A stretch of 64,000 nucleotides of DNA from Streptomyces aurantiogriseus (GTDB lineage: Bacteria; Actinomycetota; Actinomycetes; Streptomycetales; Streptomycetaceae), in assembly GCF_014649375.1 (NCBI RefSeq), contig NZ_BMSX01000010.1:186001-250000 (forward strand), read 5' to 3'. Below are positions 29,037-37,586 of this stretch, piece by piece. The notes beneath the pieces were generated by a model, which saw only the letters and a list, made by a program, of their open reading frames with translations, did not search any database and was not told where the DNA came from. The translations under genes and the position numbers were made by a program. The stretch's first letter is position 1. The number at the start of each line of letters is the position of its first letter.

Positions 29037-31202
29037 ATGGAGCACACGAGCAACGCGGATCTCCGCGCCGACGCCGACACCGTCCTCGCCCGCCTGGTCG
29101 GAGACGCCACCGGCTCGGCCCGGCTGCGCGAGGACCAGTGGCGGGCGATCGAGGCGCTGGTCGCCGACCGGCGCCGGGCCCTGGTCGTCCAGCGCACGGG
29201 CTGGGGCAAGTCCGCGGTGTATTTCGTGGCGACCTCGCTGCTCCGGGCCCGCGGCTCGGGTCCCACCGTGATCGTCTCCCCTCTGCTCGCCCTCATGCGC
29301 AACCAGGTCGAGGCCGCGGCGCGAGCCGGCATCCACGCCCGGACCATCAACTCCTCGAACACCGAGGAGTGGGAGACCGTCCGGGCCGAGATCGCCGCGG
29401 GCGAGGTCGACGTCCTGCTGGTCAGCCCCGAACGGCTCAACAACCCGGACTTCCGCGACCAGGTCCTGCCCGAACTGGCCGCCACGACCGGACTGCTCGT
29501 GGTCGACGAGGCCCACTGCATCTCCGACTGGGGGCACGACTTCCGCCCCGACTACCGACGACTGCGGACCATGCTCGCCGACCTCCCGTCGGGCGTACCC
29601 GTGCTCGCGACGACTGCGACCGCCAACGCGCGCGTGACCGCCGACGTCGCCGAACAGCTCGGCACCGGTGCAGCCTCGGACGCCCTGGTGCTGCGCGGCT
29701 CGCTCGACCGCGAGAGCCTCACCCTGGGCGTGCTGCCGCTGCCGGACGCAGCGCACCGGATGGCCTGGCTCGCCGACCACCTGGACGAGCTGCCGGGCTC
29801 CGGGATCATATACACGCTCACCGTGGCCGCCGCTGAGGAGGTCACCGCCTTCCTCCGACAGCGCGGGCACACTGTCGCCTCCTACACGGGCAGGACGGAG
29901 AACGCCGACCGACAGCAGGCCGAGGACGACCTGCTCGCCAACAAGGTCAAGGCCCTGGTCGCCACTTCCGCCCTCGGGATGGGGTTCGACAAGCCCGACC
30001 TGGGTTTCGTCGTGCACCTCGGCTCCCCGTCCTCCCCCATCGCCTACTACCAGCAGGTGGGCCGTGCCGGACGCGGCGTCAAGCACGCGGAGGTGCTCCT
30101 GCTGCCGGGGAAGGAGGACGAGGCGATCTGGGAGTACTTCGCGTCGCTCGCCTTCCCGTCGGAGGAACTCGTCCGCCGCACGCTCGACGTCCTCGCGCGC
30201 GCGGGCGGGCCCATGTCGCTGCCCGCGCTGGAACCCCTGGTGGAGCTGCGCCGCTCCCGCCTGGAGACCATGCTGAAAGTGCTGGACGTGGACGGGGCGG
30301 TCAAGCGGGTCAAGGGTGGCTGGATCGCGACCGGACAGCCCTGGACGTATGAGACCGAGCGGTACGAGTGGGTCGCGCGGCAACGCAAGGCCGAGCAGGA
30401 GGCGATGCGCCAGTACGCGTCGACGACCGGCTGCCGGATGGAGTTCCTGCAGCGCCAGCTCGACGACGACGGGGCCAAACCCTGTGGACGCTGTGACAAC
30501 TGCGCGGGTGCGCGCCACACCGCCCAGACGTCCGCGACGGCGCTGGACGCCGCGCGCGTCGACCTGGGCCGTGCGGGCGTCGAGGTGGAGCCGCGCCGGA
30601 TGTGGCCCACGGGCCTTCCCGCGATCGGCATGGAGCTCAAGGGGCGCATTCCGGTCGGCGAACAAGCGGCGACGGGGCGGGCGTTGGGGCGTCTGTCGGA
30701 CATCGGCTGGGGCAACCGGCTCCGGCCCTTGCTGGCCGCTCCGGCACCTGACGGGCCTGTCCCGGACGATGTGGCCAAGGCCGTGGTGGGTGTCCTGGCC
30801 GACTGGGCCAAGGGCCCCGGCGGCTGGGCCTCCGGGGCGGCCGACGCCCCGCCCCGTCCGGCGGGCGTGGTCACCGTCGCCTCACGCACACGACCGCGGC
30901 TGATCCACTCGCTGGGCGCACGCATCGCGGAGGTGGGCCGGCTGCCGTTGCTGGGCACCGTGGAGTACACCGGTGATGCCTCGCCCGTCTCCCGGAGCAA
31001 CAGTGCCCAGCGCCTCAAGGCACTCGACGGCATGCTGGCGGTGCCGCCCGCGCTCGCCTCCGCACTGGCCGAGGCCCGGGGGCCGGTGCTCCTCGTGGAC
31101 GACTACACCGAGACCGGGTGGACCCTCGCGGTCGCGGCCCGGATGCTCCGGCGTGCGGGAGCGCAGGGCGTGTTGCCTCTGGTTCTGGCCGTGCAGGGCT
31201 GA
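29037..31202 (+). CDS. recQ: RecQ-type ATP-dependent DNA helicase with phosphoribosyltransferase-like C-terminus
   Basis: 721 residues from ATG 29037. Helicase motor: Walker A with Lys58 (QRTGWGKS), DEAH box 157-160 followed by the RecQ signature CISDWGHDFRPDYRRL, and motif VI QQVGRAGRG. RecQ zinc-binding cysteines 466, 483, 486 and 489 (C-x16-C-x2-C-x2-C). No clear HRDC domain. Instead the last ~120 residues end in VLLVDDYTETGWTLAVAARMLRRAGA (acid pair 688-689), the PRPP-loop motif of phosphoribosyltransferases. Unwinds 3'-tailed DNA in repair. The function of the PRTase-like tail is unknown. Confidence 0.88.
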   Translation: MEHTSNADLRADADTVLARLVGDATGSARLREDQWRAIEALVADRRRALVVQRTGWGKSAVYFVATSLLRARGSGPTVIVSPLLALMRNQVEAAARAGIHARTINSSNTEEWETVRAEIAAGEVDVLLVSPERLNNPDFRDQVLPELAATTGLLVVDEAHCISDWGHDFRPDYRRLRTMLADLPSGVPVLATTATANARVTADVAEQLGTGAASDALVLRGSLDRESLTLGVLPLPDAAHRMAWLADHLDELPGSGIIYTLTVAAAEEVTAFLRQRGHTVASYTGRTENADRQQAEDDLLANKVKALVATSALGMGFDKPDLGFVVHLGSPSSPIAYYQQVGRAGRGVKHAEVLLLPGKEDEAIWEYFASLAFPSEELVRRTLDVLARAGGPMSLPALEPLVELRRSRLETMLKVLDVDGAVKRVKGGWIATGQPWTYETERYEWVARQRKAEQEAMRQYASTTGCRMEFLQRQLDDDGAKPCGRCDNCAGARHTAQTSATALDAARVDLGRAGVEVEPRRMWPTGLPAIGMELKGRIPVGEQAATGRALGRLSDIGWGNRLRPLLAAPAPDGPVPDDVAKAVVGVLADWAKGPGGWASGAADAPPRPAGVVTVASRTRPRLIHSLGARIAEVGRLPLLGTVEYTGDASPVSRSNSAQRLKALDGMLAVPPALASALAEARGPVLLVDDYTETGWTLAVAARMLRRAGAQGVLPLVLAVQG

Positions 31203-31519
31203 CTCCTGATGGAGCGGGGCGGGGGCGACTCGCCGCGCATCGGCCGCGATGTCGTGAAACACCGCCACCATGGGAGGTGAACGAGGGGTATACGGCGGAC
31301 ACACGCGTCACCGCATCATCATCGGGTAGGGATATAAGACATGCACCGTCACATAACGGTCGGTGGCCCCAATTGCTCGTTGCCGCATCCAAGTTCGACA
31401 GGAAGAATTGAAGTCCGCTCCCCGCACGGCTCGCCGTGGTCCGGTAGGGCTTTGCCGCGGTGTGCGCTCCCCCCGAACCCGACCCGCCCGCAGTGTGGGC
31501 CGTAGCCGAAGGGAGGCTC
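31203..31519. other. Intergenic spacer after recQ
   Basis: 317 bases. No gene supported. It is locally AT-richer around 31300-31370, which may be the promoter of the next gene. No terminator for recQ was recognised. Confidence 0.3.
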
Positions 31520-32143
31520 GTGACCTTCGGATTCGCTCCGTCCTCGGCGGCATCGTTGTCGACGTCCACGTCCGCCGCTTCCGCCAACCGCTTGCTCGAG
31601 CCTGCAGAGTGGGCCGCGGCCGGCATTCCGCTGCTGCGCAACCCGCGGGAGGTCGTCAGCGGGCTGCACACGCGCCACCAGCCCAGGCCGTCCACGGCGG
31701 TCGTGGCCGTGCTCGATCCGGATGAACGGCTGCTGGCCAGCGCCTCGTTCACCCGGCGCCAGGCCACGGCTGACGGCTGGATGTTCCGCAATGCCGTGCT
31801 CGCCCAACTGCGCCGGGTCATCCCGCACGACCTGCGGCGCCGGACGCCGGTACGCACCGCCGTGCTGCTCTACTGCCGTGAGGGCGACGCGCGCTGGACG
31901 GAAGAGGACGGTGCCTGGATGTGGGGCCTGCGTGACGCCTGCACACTGCACGGGCTGCGCTGCGGGGCGTACATCACGCTGACCCGGGACGGCTGGCAGG
32001 TGCTCGGTGAGGGACGTGGAGGCCGCCGCCCCCATGCCGATTCCTCTCCGGAGCCCTTCGCGCTGTCCGAGGCTCCGCCTCCGTTGCCACGAACCGGCGG
32101 CGGTGCCGCTTCAGAGGTGCTGCGTCGCGCAGCGGCCCGCTGA
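31520..32143 (+). CDS. Conserved hypothetical protein
   Basis: 207 residues from GTG 31520, chosen for GGGAGG five bases upstream; an in-frame ATG at 31460 has no such site. N-terminus is low-complexity Ser/Ala; the core (about 30-165) looks globular: PREVVSGLHTRHQPRPSTAVVAVLDPDERLLASASF, then a basic helix DLRRRTPVRTAVLLYC. The segment with HQPRPSTAVVAVLDP is faintly like RadC/JAB-type folds, but the metal-binding motif is absent, so no function is assigned. It lies between recQ and the RNase HII cluster. Confidence 0.6.
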   Translation: MTFGFAPSSAASLSTSTSAASANRLLEPAEWAAAGIPLLRNPREVVSGLHTRHQPRPSTAVVAVLDPDERLLASASFTRRQATADGWMFRNAVLAQLRRVIPHDLRRRTPVRTAVLLYCREGDARWTEEDGAWMWGLRDACTLHGLRCGAYITLTRDGWQVLGEGRGGRRPHADSSPEPFALSEAPPPLPRTGGGAASEVLRRAAAR

Positions 32144-32462
32144 GACAGAACAGCTCGGCACAGGACCCGGCAGAAACGTCCCTCCTCCGAAGGGCAAGGA
32201 CGAAGCACGAGGAAGGCCCCGGAAGACGGGCGCACCGCGCAGCCTGGGCCACGGCACCGTCCGCGGCGACGCGGACGACGCCGGCGCGCCGGGGCACTCG
32301 CGGCACACCTCGGCGGACGACACAGAGCACCCGTCTCGGGGCATACCGAGGTGCGCGCGCCGAGACTTCCGTCGTCCGCGCACGCCAAGACCCACCGTGG
32401 AGGTGCCGCGGCGGCGGCGCCTCCTCATGCCCGGATGCTCCCCCTGCTGACCGGAAACCGGC
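32144..32462. other. Intergenic spacer between convergent genes
   Basis: 319 bases, G+C-rich, without a supported gene. One weak inverted repeat (GTCTCGG 32333-32339 with CCGAGAC 32360-32366) could act as a bidirectional terminator. Confidence 0.3.
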
Positions 32463-33101
32463 TCAGACGCCTGCGCCCAGCACCGCGTTGATCTGCTGCG
32501 GGTCACCGCAGACGATCAGCAGGGCGTCGGCCCGCTTGTGGGCCAAGGGCAGGGCGGTGGCGGCAGCGGTGGCGGGACCGCCGTTGACGGCGACCACGAC
32601 GACCGGACGCACGCCCGCTCGGTCCGCGACGGCGGCGTCGGCGTAGAAGACATCGTCTCCCGCGTCGTGCTGCGCCCAGTAGGACGCTTCACCGAAGGAC
32701 AGTTCGTGGGCGGCCCAGGGGTGCTGCTCGCCCGTGGTGATCACCAGCACGTCACCCGGGGCACGCCCCGAGTCCAGGAGCAGGTCCACGGCCTCCTCGG
32801 CGGCGTCCAGCGCGCCCTCGGCCGAGGCCGGGATCAGCTGGATCTGGGGAGTCGCCGAAGCAGGTGCGGAAGCGGCGGGGGCGGCCGGGGCCGAAGGCCC
32901 GGGCTTGGCGGCGACGTCGCGCGGCGTGCGTTGCACCGGCGGCGCGGGCCGGAAGGGACCAGGACGACCGGGACGCGACGGAGCCGCGGGACGGGGACCG
33001 GGTACGGGTCGAGGGGTCGGCGCGGTGCGGCCGCTGGCCGGAGTGGCGCGGGGACCCTGGGCACTCTCGTGAATCTGAGGCTCCTCGGGAATGAGAGGCA
33101 T
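32463..33101 (-). CDS. Conserved hypothetical protein upstream region of rnhB operon
   Basis: 212 residues. The first 85 are Pro/Ala/Arg low-complexity. The C-terminal part (about 88-212) is globular: AEEAVDLLLDSGRAPGDVLVITTGEQHPWAAHELSFGEASYWAQHDA and RPVVVVAVNGGPATAAATALPLAHKRADALLIVCGDPQQINAVLG. The second half recalls the C-terminal RecA-like lobe of UvrD/PcrA-type helicases (a stretch resembling 'VVVVAVNGG' and 'GDPQQINAVLG'), but no ATPase motif is present. Function unknown. It lies 68 bases from the end of rnhB, same strand and downstream of it. Confidence 0.6.
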   Translation of the reverse strand: MPLIPEEPQIHESAQGPRATPASGRTAPTPRPVPGPRPAAPSRPGRPGPFRPAPPVQRTPRDVAAKPGPSAPAAPAASAPASATPQIQLIPASAEGALDAAEEAVDLLLDSGRAPGDVLVITTGEQHPWAAHELSFGEASYWAQHDAGDDVFYADAAVADRAGVRPVVVVAVNGGPATAAATALPLAHKRADALLIVCGDPQQINAVLGAGV

Positions 33102-33169
33102 GAGCTGTTATTTATCAAACGTTGGTGCGGCTCGCGCCAGCGGGTGGCACATGAGTGCGAGCGGAATCG

Positions 33170-33871
33170 TCAGAAGTCGAAGCCGAGCTGACCCTCGATC
33201 TCCGGAACGCTTCCGTCCGCCCAACTGCGGGCCCTCTTGAGGTGCCGCCACTGGGGCAGCGCATCAAGATACGCCCACGACAACCGGTGGTACGGAGTGG
33301 GACCCCGCTCCTCCAGTGCGGCCTTGTGCACGGGCGACGGATACCCGGCGTTGTCCGCAAAACCGAAGTCTGCATGGTCGATACCCAGTTCGGCCATCAT
33401 TTTGTCGCGCTGAACCTTGGCGATCACCGAGGCCGCCGCGACAGCCACGCAGGAACGATCACCCTTGATCACCGTGCGGACCTTCCAGGGGGCGCCGAGG
33501 TAGTCGTGCTTCCCGTCGAGGATCACCGCATCGGGGCGAATCGGAAGGGCGTCCAGAGCGCGTACGGCGGCAAGCCGCAGCGCGGCCGTCATCCCCAGAT
33601 CGTCGATCTCCTCCGAAGAGGCGTGACCCAGGGCATACGACGTCACCCACTTCTCCAATTCCACGGCAAGCTCGTTGCGACGCTTGACGGAGAGGAGCTT
33701 GGAGTCGGTGAGGCCTACGGGCGGCCGACGCAGTCCGGTGACCGCCGCACAGACGGTGACGGGACCGGCCCAGGCACCGCGGCCCACCTCGTCGACACCG
33801 GCAATGACCTTCGCTCCGGTCGTGGCGCGGAGGGAGCGCTCGACGGTGTGAGTAGGTGGTTCGTACGGCAT
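33170..33871 (-). CDS. rnhB: Ribonuclease HII
   Basis: 233 residues. Removes RNA from RNA/DNA hybrids, including single ribonucleotides in DNA. The catalytic acidic motif GVDEVGRGAWAGPV (Asp-Glu) is near the N-terminus; a second motif DAVILDGKHDYLG supplies another Asp; the QRDKMMAELG and SYPSPVHKAALEE-like C-terminal conserved blocks are present. Length is normal for actinobacterial RNase HII. Upstream is the TetR gene in the same direction, 81 bases away; downstream a conserved hypothetical. Confidence 0.92.
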   Translation of the reverse strand: MPYEPPTHTVERSLRATTGAKVIAGVDEVGRGAWAGPVTVCAAVTGLRRPPVGLTDSKLLSVKRRNELAVELEKWVTSYALGHASSEEIDDLGMTAALRLAAVRALDALPIRPDAVILDGKHDYLGAPWKVRTVIKGDRSCVAVAAASVIAKVQRDKMMAELGIDHADFGFADNAGYPSPVHKAALEERGPTPYHRLSWAYLDALPQWRHLKRARSWADGSVPEIEGQLGFDF

Positions 33872-33952
33872 GGCGCCCTTAGCGTACGCCGCCGGGATCC
33901 CCTCGCGACACCCCGGTTCCCCGAGCCGACGACGACCGCATCCGAACCCCGC

Positions 33953-34576
33953 TCAGCACGCCTCCGGCCGCAGCAGTGGCAGCATGAGCTGGTCGACCAT
34001 CTCTTCGAGATCTCGATCATTCCATTCACTGGTGCACATCTTGGACCGGTACATCATCATGGCCGGGATCGCGTCCAGGACATAGCCGTTCGCCGCGTCG
34101 GGGCGCACTTCACCCCGCTCAATTCCCCGACTGATGACCTCATGCAGGACCTTGACCGTCGGCTCCACCACCCCTTCGAAGATCAGGGCGTGAAAGCGCT
34201 CAGCCTGCGATGGATCGCACTCGTGAATGATCGAGCGCAGTGCGAAGCCGGGCCGGGAGAACATCGCGTCGCGCGCCGTGCGGCACAGCACCAACAGATC
34301 CTCGCGCACGCTCCCCAGGTCGGGCACGGCGTCCAGCCGGGGCAGTCCGGCACGCAAGGCGTCCGCGACGAGATCCTCCTTGGACGGCCAGCGGCGATAC
34401 ACAGCCGCCTTGCCGGTCTGGGCTCCGGCGGCGACGCCTTCCATCGTGAGGCCGTTCCAGCCGACGGTACCCAGTTGATCCAGGGCGGCATCGAGGATCG
34501 CGCGTTCGAGTACAGCGCCGCGCCGGCGGGAGGGGGCCGCCTGAGCGGGGGCGGCCGTCCAGCGCGAAGTAACCAT
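33953..34576 (-). CDS. TetR-family repressor of the divergent MFS exporter
   Basis: 207 residues from ATG 34576 (GGAG ten bases upstream); an in-frame start at 34630 is less likely. N-terminal HTH (RAVLERAILDAALDQLGTVGWNGLTMEGVAAGAQTGKAAVYRRWPSKEDLVADAL) and a C-terminal TetR_C-like domain that includes a hydrophobic ligand-pocket helix (LPRLDAVPDLGSVREDLLVLC). Two 20-bp palindromes lie in the 190-base divergent space to the MFS gene, so the protein is most likely an efflux repressor that releases DNA upon binding the exported compound. Confident on family; ligand unknown. Confidence 0.88.
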   Translation of the reverse strand: MVTSRWTAAPAQAAPSRRRGAVLERAILDAALDQLGTVGWNGLTMEGVAAGAQTGKAAVYRRWPSKEDLVADALRAGLPRLDAVPDLGSVREDLLVLCRTARDAMFSRPGFALRSIIHECDPSQAERFHALIFEGVVEPTVKVLHEVISRGIERGEVRPDAANGYVLDAIPAMMMYRSKMCTSEWNDRDLEEMVDQLMLPLLRPEAC

Positions 34577-34675
34577 CTGAGTGTCTCCAGCGAGCAGAAG
34601 GGGCGGGGATTCCGGGGAGCGATGAGGCACCGTGCGGCAGCGGCGGGCGGGGACAGGCCGACCGGTGACACCAAA

Positions 34676-34695
34676 AGTGAACGCTTGCGTTCACT
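34676..34695. promoter_or_regulatory. TetR operator 1
   Basis: AGTGAACGCTTGCGTTCACT: 20-bp perfect palindrome (nine-base arms around TT), 100 bases upstream of the TetR start, in the divergent space. Shares the arms AGTGAACGC/GCGTTCACT with operator 2. Confidence 0.85.
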
Positions 34696-34723
34696 ACTGG
34701 GGACTCACTACCGTTGACGCGGC

Positions 34724-34743
34724 AGTGAACGCCAGCGTTCACT
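34724..34743. promoter_or_regulatory. TetR operator 2
   Basis: AGTGAACGCCAGCGTTCACT: same nine-base arms with CA in the centre, 24 bases before the MFS GTG. Centre-to-centre distance from operator 1 is 48 bases. A TTGACG (34714-34719) that could be a -35 element of the MFS promoter lies just before it, so binding here would block the -10 region. Confidence 0.85.
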
Positions 34744-34766
34744 AACGCATTTGTGGGGGACCCATA

Positions 34767-36314
34767 GTGACAGCCTCTCAGTTGATCCAGAACCAGAAAC
34801 CAGGTGCCGCCCGCCGGGAGGGACACCCAGGCATCGCGCTCACCGTCATCGCGGCGTGCCAACTCATGGTGGTACTCGACGCGACGATTGTGAACATCGC
34901 GCTCCCGCACATTCAAGACGCGCTCAAGTTCAGCACCACGGACCTCACGTGGGTGGTCAGCGCCTACACGCTCACCTTCGGCGGACTGCTGCTGCTCGGC
35001 GCCCGAGCCGGTGACATCCTCGGCCGACGCCGGGTGTTCATGGCCGGCATCCTGCTCTTCACCTTTGCCTCTCTCCTCGGTGGAGTGGCACAGGAGCCCT
35101 GGCAGTTGCTCGCCGCGCGCGCCCTGCAGGGCATAGGTGGCGCCATCGCGTCGCCCACCTCGTTGGCGCTCATCACCACCACATTTCCCGAAGGCCCGGA
35201 ACGGAACCGGGCCTTCGGCGTCTTCGCCGCGGTGTCCGCAGGCGGCGGCGCCATCGGCCTGCTCGCGGGCGGCATGCTCACCGAGTGGCTCGACTGGCGT
35301 TGGGTGCTGTTCGTCAACGTACCCATCGGTGTCCTCATCGCGGTCCTCGCTCCGCTGTACATCAGCGAGTCCGAGCGGCACCCAGGGCGCTTCGACATCG
35401 CGGGCGCGCTGACCTCGACGGTCGGCATGGCATCCCTCGTCTATGCCTTCATCCGCGCAGCGGAGGACGGCTGGGGTGACGGTCTGACCGTCGGGGCCTT
35501 CGCTGTCGCCCTGGTCCTGCTGGTGGCCTTCGTGTTCACGGAGATGCGAGCCAAGGAGCCGATCACTCCGCTGAAGATGTTCGCCGACCGCAACCGCTCC
35601 GGCACATACGTGATCATGCTGAGCCTCGCCGCGGCCATGTTCGGCATGTTCTTCTACATCGTCCTCTTCGTGCAGAACGTGCTGGGCTACAGCCCGATCA
35701 AGGCCGGTCTCGCCTTCCTCCCCGTCACGGTGGCGATCGCGGTCGGCGCGGGTCTGTCGCAGCGGTTCCTGCCCGTCCTGGGTCCCAAGCCGTTCATGCT
35801 CGGTGGCTCCGCCCTCGTGGTGATCGGCCTCGTCTGGCAGACCTTCATCAGCCCCGACAGCTCCTACGCGGGCGGGGTGCTCGGACCGATGCTGGTGTTC
35901 GGGTTCGGCATGGGCCTGAACTTCGTGACGGCGACGGTCACGGCAGTGTCCGGTGTCGCCCAGCACGAGGCGGGCGCCGCGTCCGGCCTGCTCAACGCCA
36001 CGCAGCAGGTGGGTGGTTCGCTGGGGCTGGCCATCCTGACGACCGTGTTCGGCTCGGCCAGCAAGGACGAGGCGGAGAAGCAGCTGCCGAACTTCCTCGC
36101 GGACGGTACGGCGGAGCAGAAGGCCGAGTTCGCCAGGACGCACCAACTCCCCGCTCCCTGGGGCCATGAGGTACTCGCTCACGGCATCTCGGCGGCCTTC
36201 GTCCCGGCCGCCGCGATGGCCGCGCTCGCCCTGGTGACGGCCTGGCTGGTCATCCGGGTCCGCAAGAGCGATCTGGAGGCCTTGTCGGGCACGGCAGGCC
36301 CCATGGCCGGCTGA
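34767..36314 (+). CDS. MFS multidrug exporter, DHA2 (14-helix, EmrB/QacA type)
   Basis: 515 residues from GTG 34767. Fourteen predicted membrane helices in the EmrB/QacA pattern. Motif C-like QLMVVLDATIVNIALPHIQ (DHA2 signature), motif A GARAGDILGRRRVF between helices 2 and 3, and WVLFVNVPIGV in helix 5. Proton-coupled efflux of hydrophobic drugs; substrate unknown. Regulated by the divergent TetR through the two operators upstream (inference). The following spacer holds a strong inverted repeat. Confidence 0.88.
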   Translation: MTASQLIQNQKPGAARREGHPGIALTVIAACQLMVVLDATIVNIALPHIQDALKFSTTDLTWVVSAYTLTFGGLLLLGARAGDILGRRRVFMAGILLFTFASLLGGVAQEPWQLLAARALQGIGGAIASPTSLALITTTFPEGPERNRAFGVFAAVSAGGGAIGLLAGGMLTEWLDWRWVLFVNVPIGVLIAVLAPLYISESERHPGRFDIAGALTSTVGMASLVYAFIRAAEDGWGDGLTVGAFAVALVLLVAFVFTEMRAKEPITPLKMFADRNRSGTYVIMLSLAAAMFGMFFYIVLFVQNVLGYSPIKAGLAFLPVTVAIAVGAGLSQRFLPVLGPKPFMLGGSALVVIGLVWQTFISPDSSYAGGVLGPMLVFGFGMGLNFVTATVTAVSGVAQHEAGAASGLLNATQQVGGSLGLAILTTVFGSASKDEAEKQLPNFLADGTAEQKAEFARTHQLPAPWGHEVLAHGISAAFVPAAAMAALALVTAWLVIRVRKSDLEALSGTAGPMAG

Positions 36315-36680
36315 CGGAAGAGACGAAAGGGCTCCACGGGCCGACCGCGGGCTGTCGCCGACGAACATCGTGCGAGCGCTCCCGCGGTCACCTGTCCGGG
36401 CCGGACAGGAGAGGGGCGCAACGGTGGCCGTCAGCAGCCCAGTCGGCCGTCCCCGGATTCCCGCCACCATCGCCGACAGCAACACGGTCAGGCACAGCAC
36501 GAACCGCATGATCCACCCCCAACGCCTCTCCCGCAGGCACCCACGCCTCTCAGGTCATCCACCTCTGTGCACGCACACCTCGCACAGCGGATGCCCGAAG
36601 AACGAGCGACTCGTCACGCAGAGTTCCCGTCGGACACAGAGAGCTTCGATCAGGGTGACGCTGTGTGCCTCACGTCGGAA
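36315..36680. other. Spacer between MFS gene and ADP-ribosylglycohydrolase gene, with inverted repeat
   Basis: 366 bases between two convergent genes with no supported gene. CCTGTCCGG-G-CCGGACAGG (36391-36409) is a nine-base-arm inverted repeat with a one-base centre, 76 bases after the MFS stop; it may be a compact bidirectional terminator or a protein site. A short leftward leader-like frame (MRFVLCLTVLLSAMVAG near 36509) is too weak to call. Confidence 0.45.
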
Positions 36681-37586
36681 TCACGCGGATGCAGGCGCCC
36701 AGTCCGGAAACGCCTCCACCTGCTCCACCCAGGCCCCGGGAGGCGACCCCGTCTTCCCCGAGGCGAGTACCCCGCCCACGATGGCACAGGTCGTGTCCAC
36801 GTCCCCGCCGACCTGCGCGGTCGTCCAGAACGCCTCCTCGTAGTCGCCCAGGGCGCGAGCGGCGGACCAGAGCGCGAACGGGACGGTGTCATGGGCCGTC
36901 GTACGCCGTCCGCAGCCCAGCACGGCGGCGACGGTGGCCGGGTCGCCGTAGTCGAGCATGTCCCGGGCGCGTCGCAGCCCGGCGCCGACGGCGCTCTTCG
37001 GGACGAGGGCGATGACACCGTCCAGCAGTGCCTCGGCGCTGGGCGGTCCGCCCGGCGCTCCGGCCAGCGCGGCGGCCGCGGCGACGGCCATGGCGCCGAC
37101 CACGGCCTCCCGGTGCTGGTGCGTGGGGTAGGCGGAGATCTCCGCCTGGTGTGTCGCCTGCTCGGGGTCATCCGCGTACCAGGCTCCCAGCGGGGCGATC
37201 CGCATGGCGGCGCCGTTGCCCCAGGACCCCTGCCCGTTGAACAGAGCGGCGGACAGTTCACGCCAGTCTCCGCCCTCCCGGACCAGCCTCAGCAAGCGGT
37301 TGACGGCGGGGCCGTAACCGCGGTCGAAGTCGTGGTGCTCCGCGAAGGAGCGGGCCAGGGCGTCCTGGTCGATGCGGTGATGGGCAGCCAGAACGGCGAC
37401 GACGGAACAGGCCATTTCCGTGTCGTCGGTCCACTGCCAGGGGCCGGGCGGCAGCTCGCGGCGCTTCAGCAGCGGGTAGTTCGCCGGCACGAAGAACTGT
37501 GAGCCCAGCGCGTCACCCACCGCGAGTCCACGCAGGCTGGCCAGGGCGCGCTCCAGGCGCCCGTCGGAAGAGGAGTCAGCGGTCAT
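36681..37586 (-). CDS. ADP-ribosylglycohydrolase family protein
   Basis: 301 residues from ATG 37586. DraG-type fold: SLRGLAVGDALGSQ, the metal-binding WTDDTEM, NGQGSWGNGAAMRIAPLGAWY and the C-terminal GGDVDTTCAIVGG, with the acidic and Thr residues for two metal ions. Cleaves ADP-ribose from proteins or nucleotides. Its start codon overlaps the stop of the prophage integrase by four bases (TGATG/ATGA type). That indicates that the prophage is inserted immediately upstream of this gene, so the natural upstream sequence and promoter have been replaced by phage DNA. Confidence 0.9.
   Translation of the reverse strand: MTADSSSDGRLERALASLRGLAVGDALGSQFFVPANYPLLKRRELPPGPWQWTDDTEMACSVVAVLAAHHRIDQDALARSFAEHHDFDRGYGPAVNRLLRLVREGGDWRELSAALFNGQGSWGNGAAMRIAPLGAWYADDPEQATHQAEISAYPTHQHREAVVGAMAVAAAAALAGAPGGPPSAEALLDGVIALVPKSAVGAGLRRARDMLDYGDPATVAAVLGCGRRTTAHDTVPFALWSAARALGDYEEAFWTTAQVGGDVDTTCAIVGGVLASGKTGSPPGAWVEQVEAFPDWAPASA

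Noticed and set aside
28905..30665. Long leftward open frame opposite recQ
   Set aside because: Antisense shadow of the helicase gene; composition is a mirror of it.
34200..36509. Long leftward open frame across the TetR/MFS region
   Set aside because: Runs antisense to the MFS gene, crosses the operators and lacks any protein signature.
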